Below, one piece after another: positions 63,784 through 64,000 of a stretch of DNA of 64,000 nucleotides (its first letter is position 1; the number at the start of each line of letters is the position of its first letter). The DNA is from Alistipes sp. GTDB lineage: Bacteria > Bacteroidota > Bacteroidia > Bacteroidales > Rikenellaceae. The translations under genes were made by a program, and so were the position numbers. The stretch lies in contig JAHHQN010000010.1 of NCBI GenBank assembly GCA_020026375.1, positions 1 to 64,000 on the forward strand. Reading direction: 5' to 3'. The notes under the pieces were generated by a model. It searched no databases. It was not told where the DNA came from and worked only from the letters and a program-made list of their open reading frames with translations.

Positions 63784-64000
63784 ATGAACAACAGATTCAA
63801 ATACTTCTTGCTGACAGTGGTCAGCCTGCTGTCTTTCGCCGCATGTGGCGATGACAACGACATGACACCCGATGTGTCAGATGAGGTACTCAATATCACG
63901 GCATCGATTCTTGCACCCCGACCGCAGGGACGTGCCGCCGTCGATGCACAGGGCAAGGGCAGTTTCTCGCCCGACGACCGTATCACGCTCTTTGCGGCTG
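63784..64000 (+). CDS. Fimbrillin-like lipoprotein, partial
   Basis: The first 72 codons are visible before the window ends. The product starts with a lipoprotein signal (Cys near residue 21 in FAACGDDND), an acidic stretch, and ITASILAPRPQGR followed by GKGSFSPDDRITLFAA, which resembles the start of fimbrillin-family (FimA/Mfa-like) surface proteins, whose first strand is removed when the pilin is assembled. Only the beginning can be read, so the family is tentative. Confidence 0.6.
   Translation, partial: MNNRFKYFLLTVVSLLSFAACGDDNDMTPDVSDEVLNITASILAPRPQGRAAVDAQGKGSFSPDDRITLFAA

Overview
The window looks like chromosome of a Bacteroidales bacterium (Bacteroidota). Supporting signs are promoters of the TAnnTTTG type (often followed by C), start codons without Shine-Dalgarno sequences, a UpxY-type antiterminator, a giant hybrid two-component regulator, a flavodoxin/DUF2023 pair, PepSY-like secreted proteins, and lipoproteins with short signal peptides ending in S-C or A-C. 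Base composition is GC-rich for the order (judged by eye, not counted), which would fit a Rikenellaceae-, Barnesiellaceae- or Muribaculaceae-like genome better than Bacteroides. I cannot name the species. I saw no rRNA, tRNA, CRISPR array, insertion sequence or prophage.

Layout. 0-8.4 kb: GH95 alpha-fucosidase, a two-gene LysO exporter, a GNAT-nitrilase fusion, and a NapH/NapG-like membrane ferredoxin with a Tat-exported aldo/keto reductase. 8.8-15.2 kb: a complete tripartite RND efflux operon ending in its own TetR regulator, with a perfect inverted repeat upstream. 15.3-19.2 kb: the methionine operon metY-metX-hom behind a leader carrying a 29-codon methionine-rich peptide, a terminator and a matching antiterminator segment. 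19.2-22.5 kb: a nucleoside hydrolase-FmdE fusion and a TonB-dependent receptor broken by one stop codon. 22.7-29.2 kb: an AraC regulator divergent from a second RND operon. 29.4-33.4 kb: dnaE and trxA. 33.9-39.3 kb: a third RND operon without a regulator beside it.

39.5-43 kb: a small exported protein, a CNNM/CBS membrane protein, flavodoxin with DUF2023, and a solitary UpxY antiterminator closed by its own terminator. 43.4-51.3 kb: a hybrid two-component sensor/regulator facing a sulfatase and a GH20 hexosaminidase (frameshifted), a small module for sulfated host glycans. 51.5-52.5 kb: free methionine sulfoxide reductase and DUF4186. 52.9-58.5 kb: a repeat-built surface lipoprotein, an OmpR/kinase pair and two PepSY-like proteins. 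58.6-64 kb: metallophosphoesterase, Pif1/RecD-like helicase with HRDC domain, MATE transporter behind a long leader, and the start of a fimbrillin-like lipoprotein.

The most notable system is the leader at 15.33-15.55 kb. Its parts (Met-codon cluster, overlapping antiterminator, intrinsic terminator, methionine genes downstream) fit classical ribosome-mediated attenuation. Other themes are dense efflux capacity (three RND systems plus one MATE) and two genes inactivated by single-base changes.
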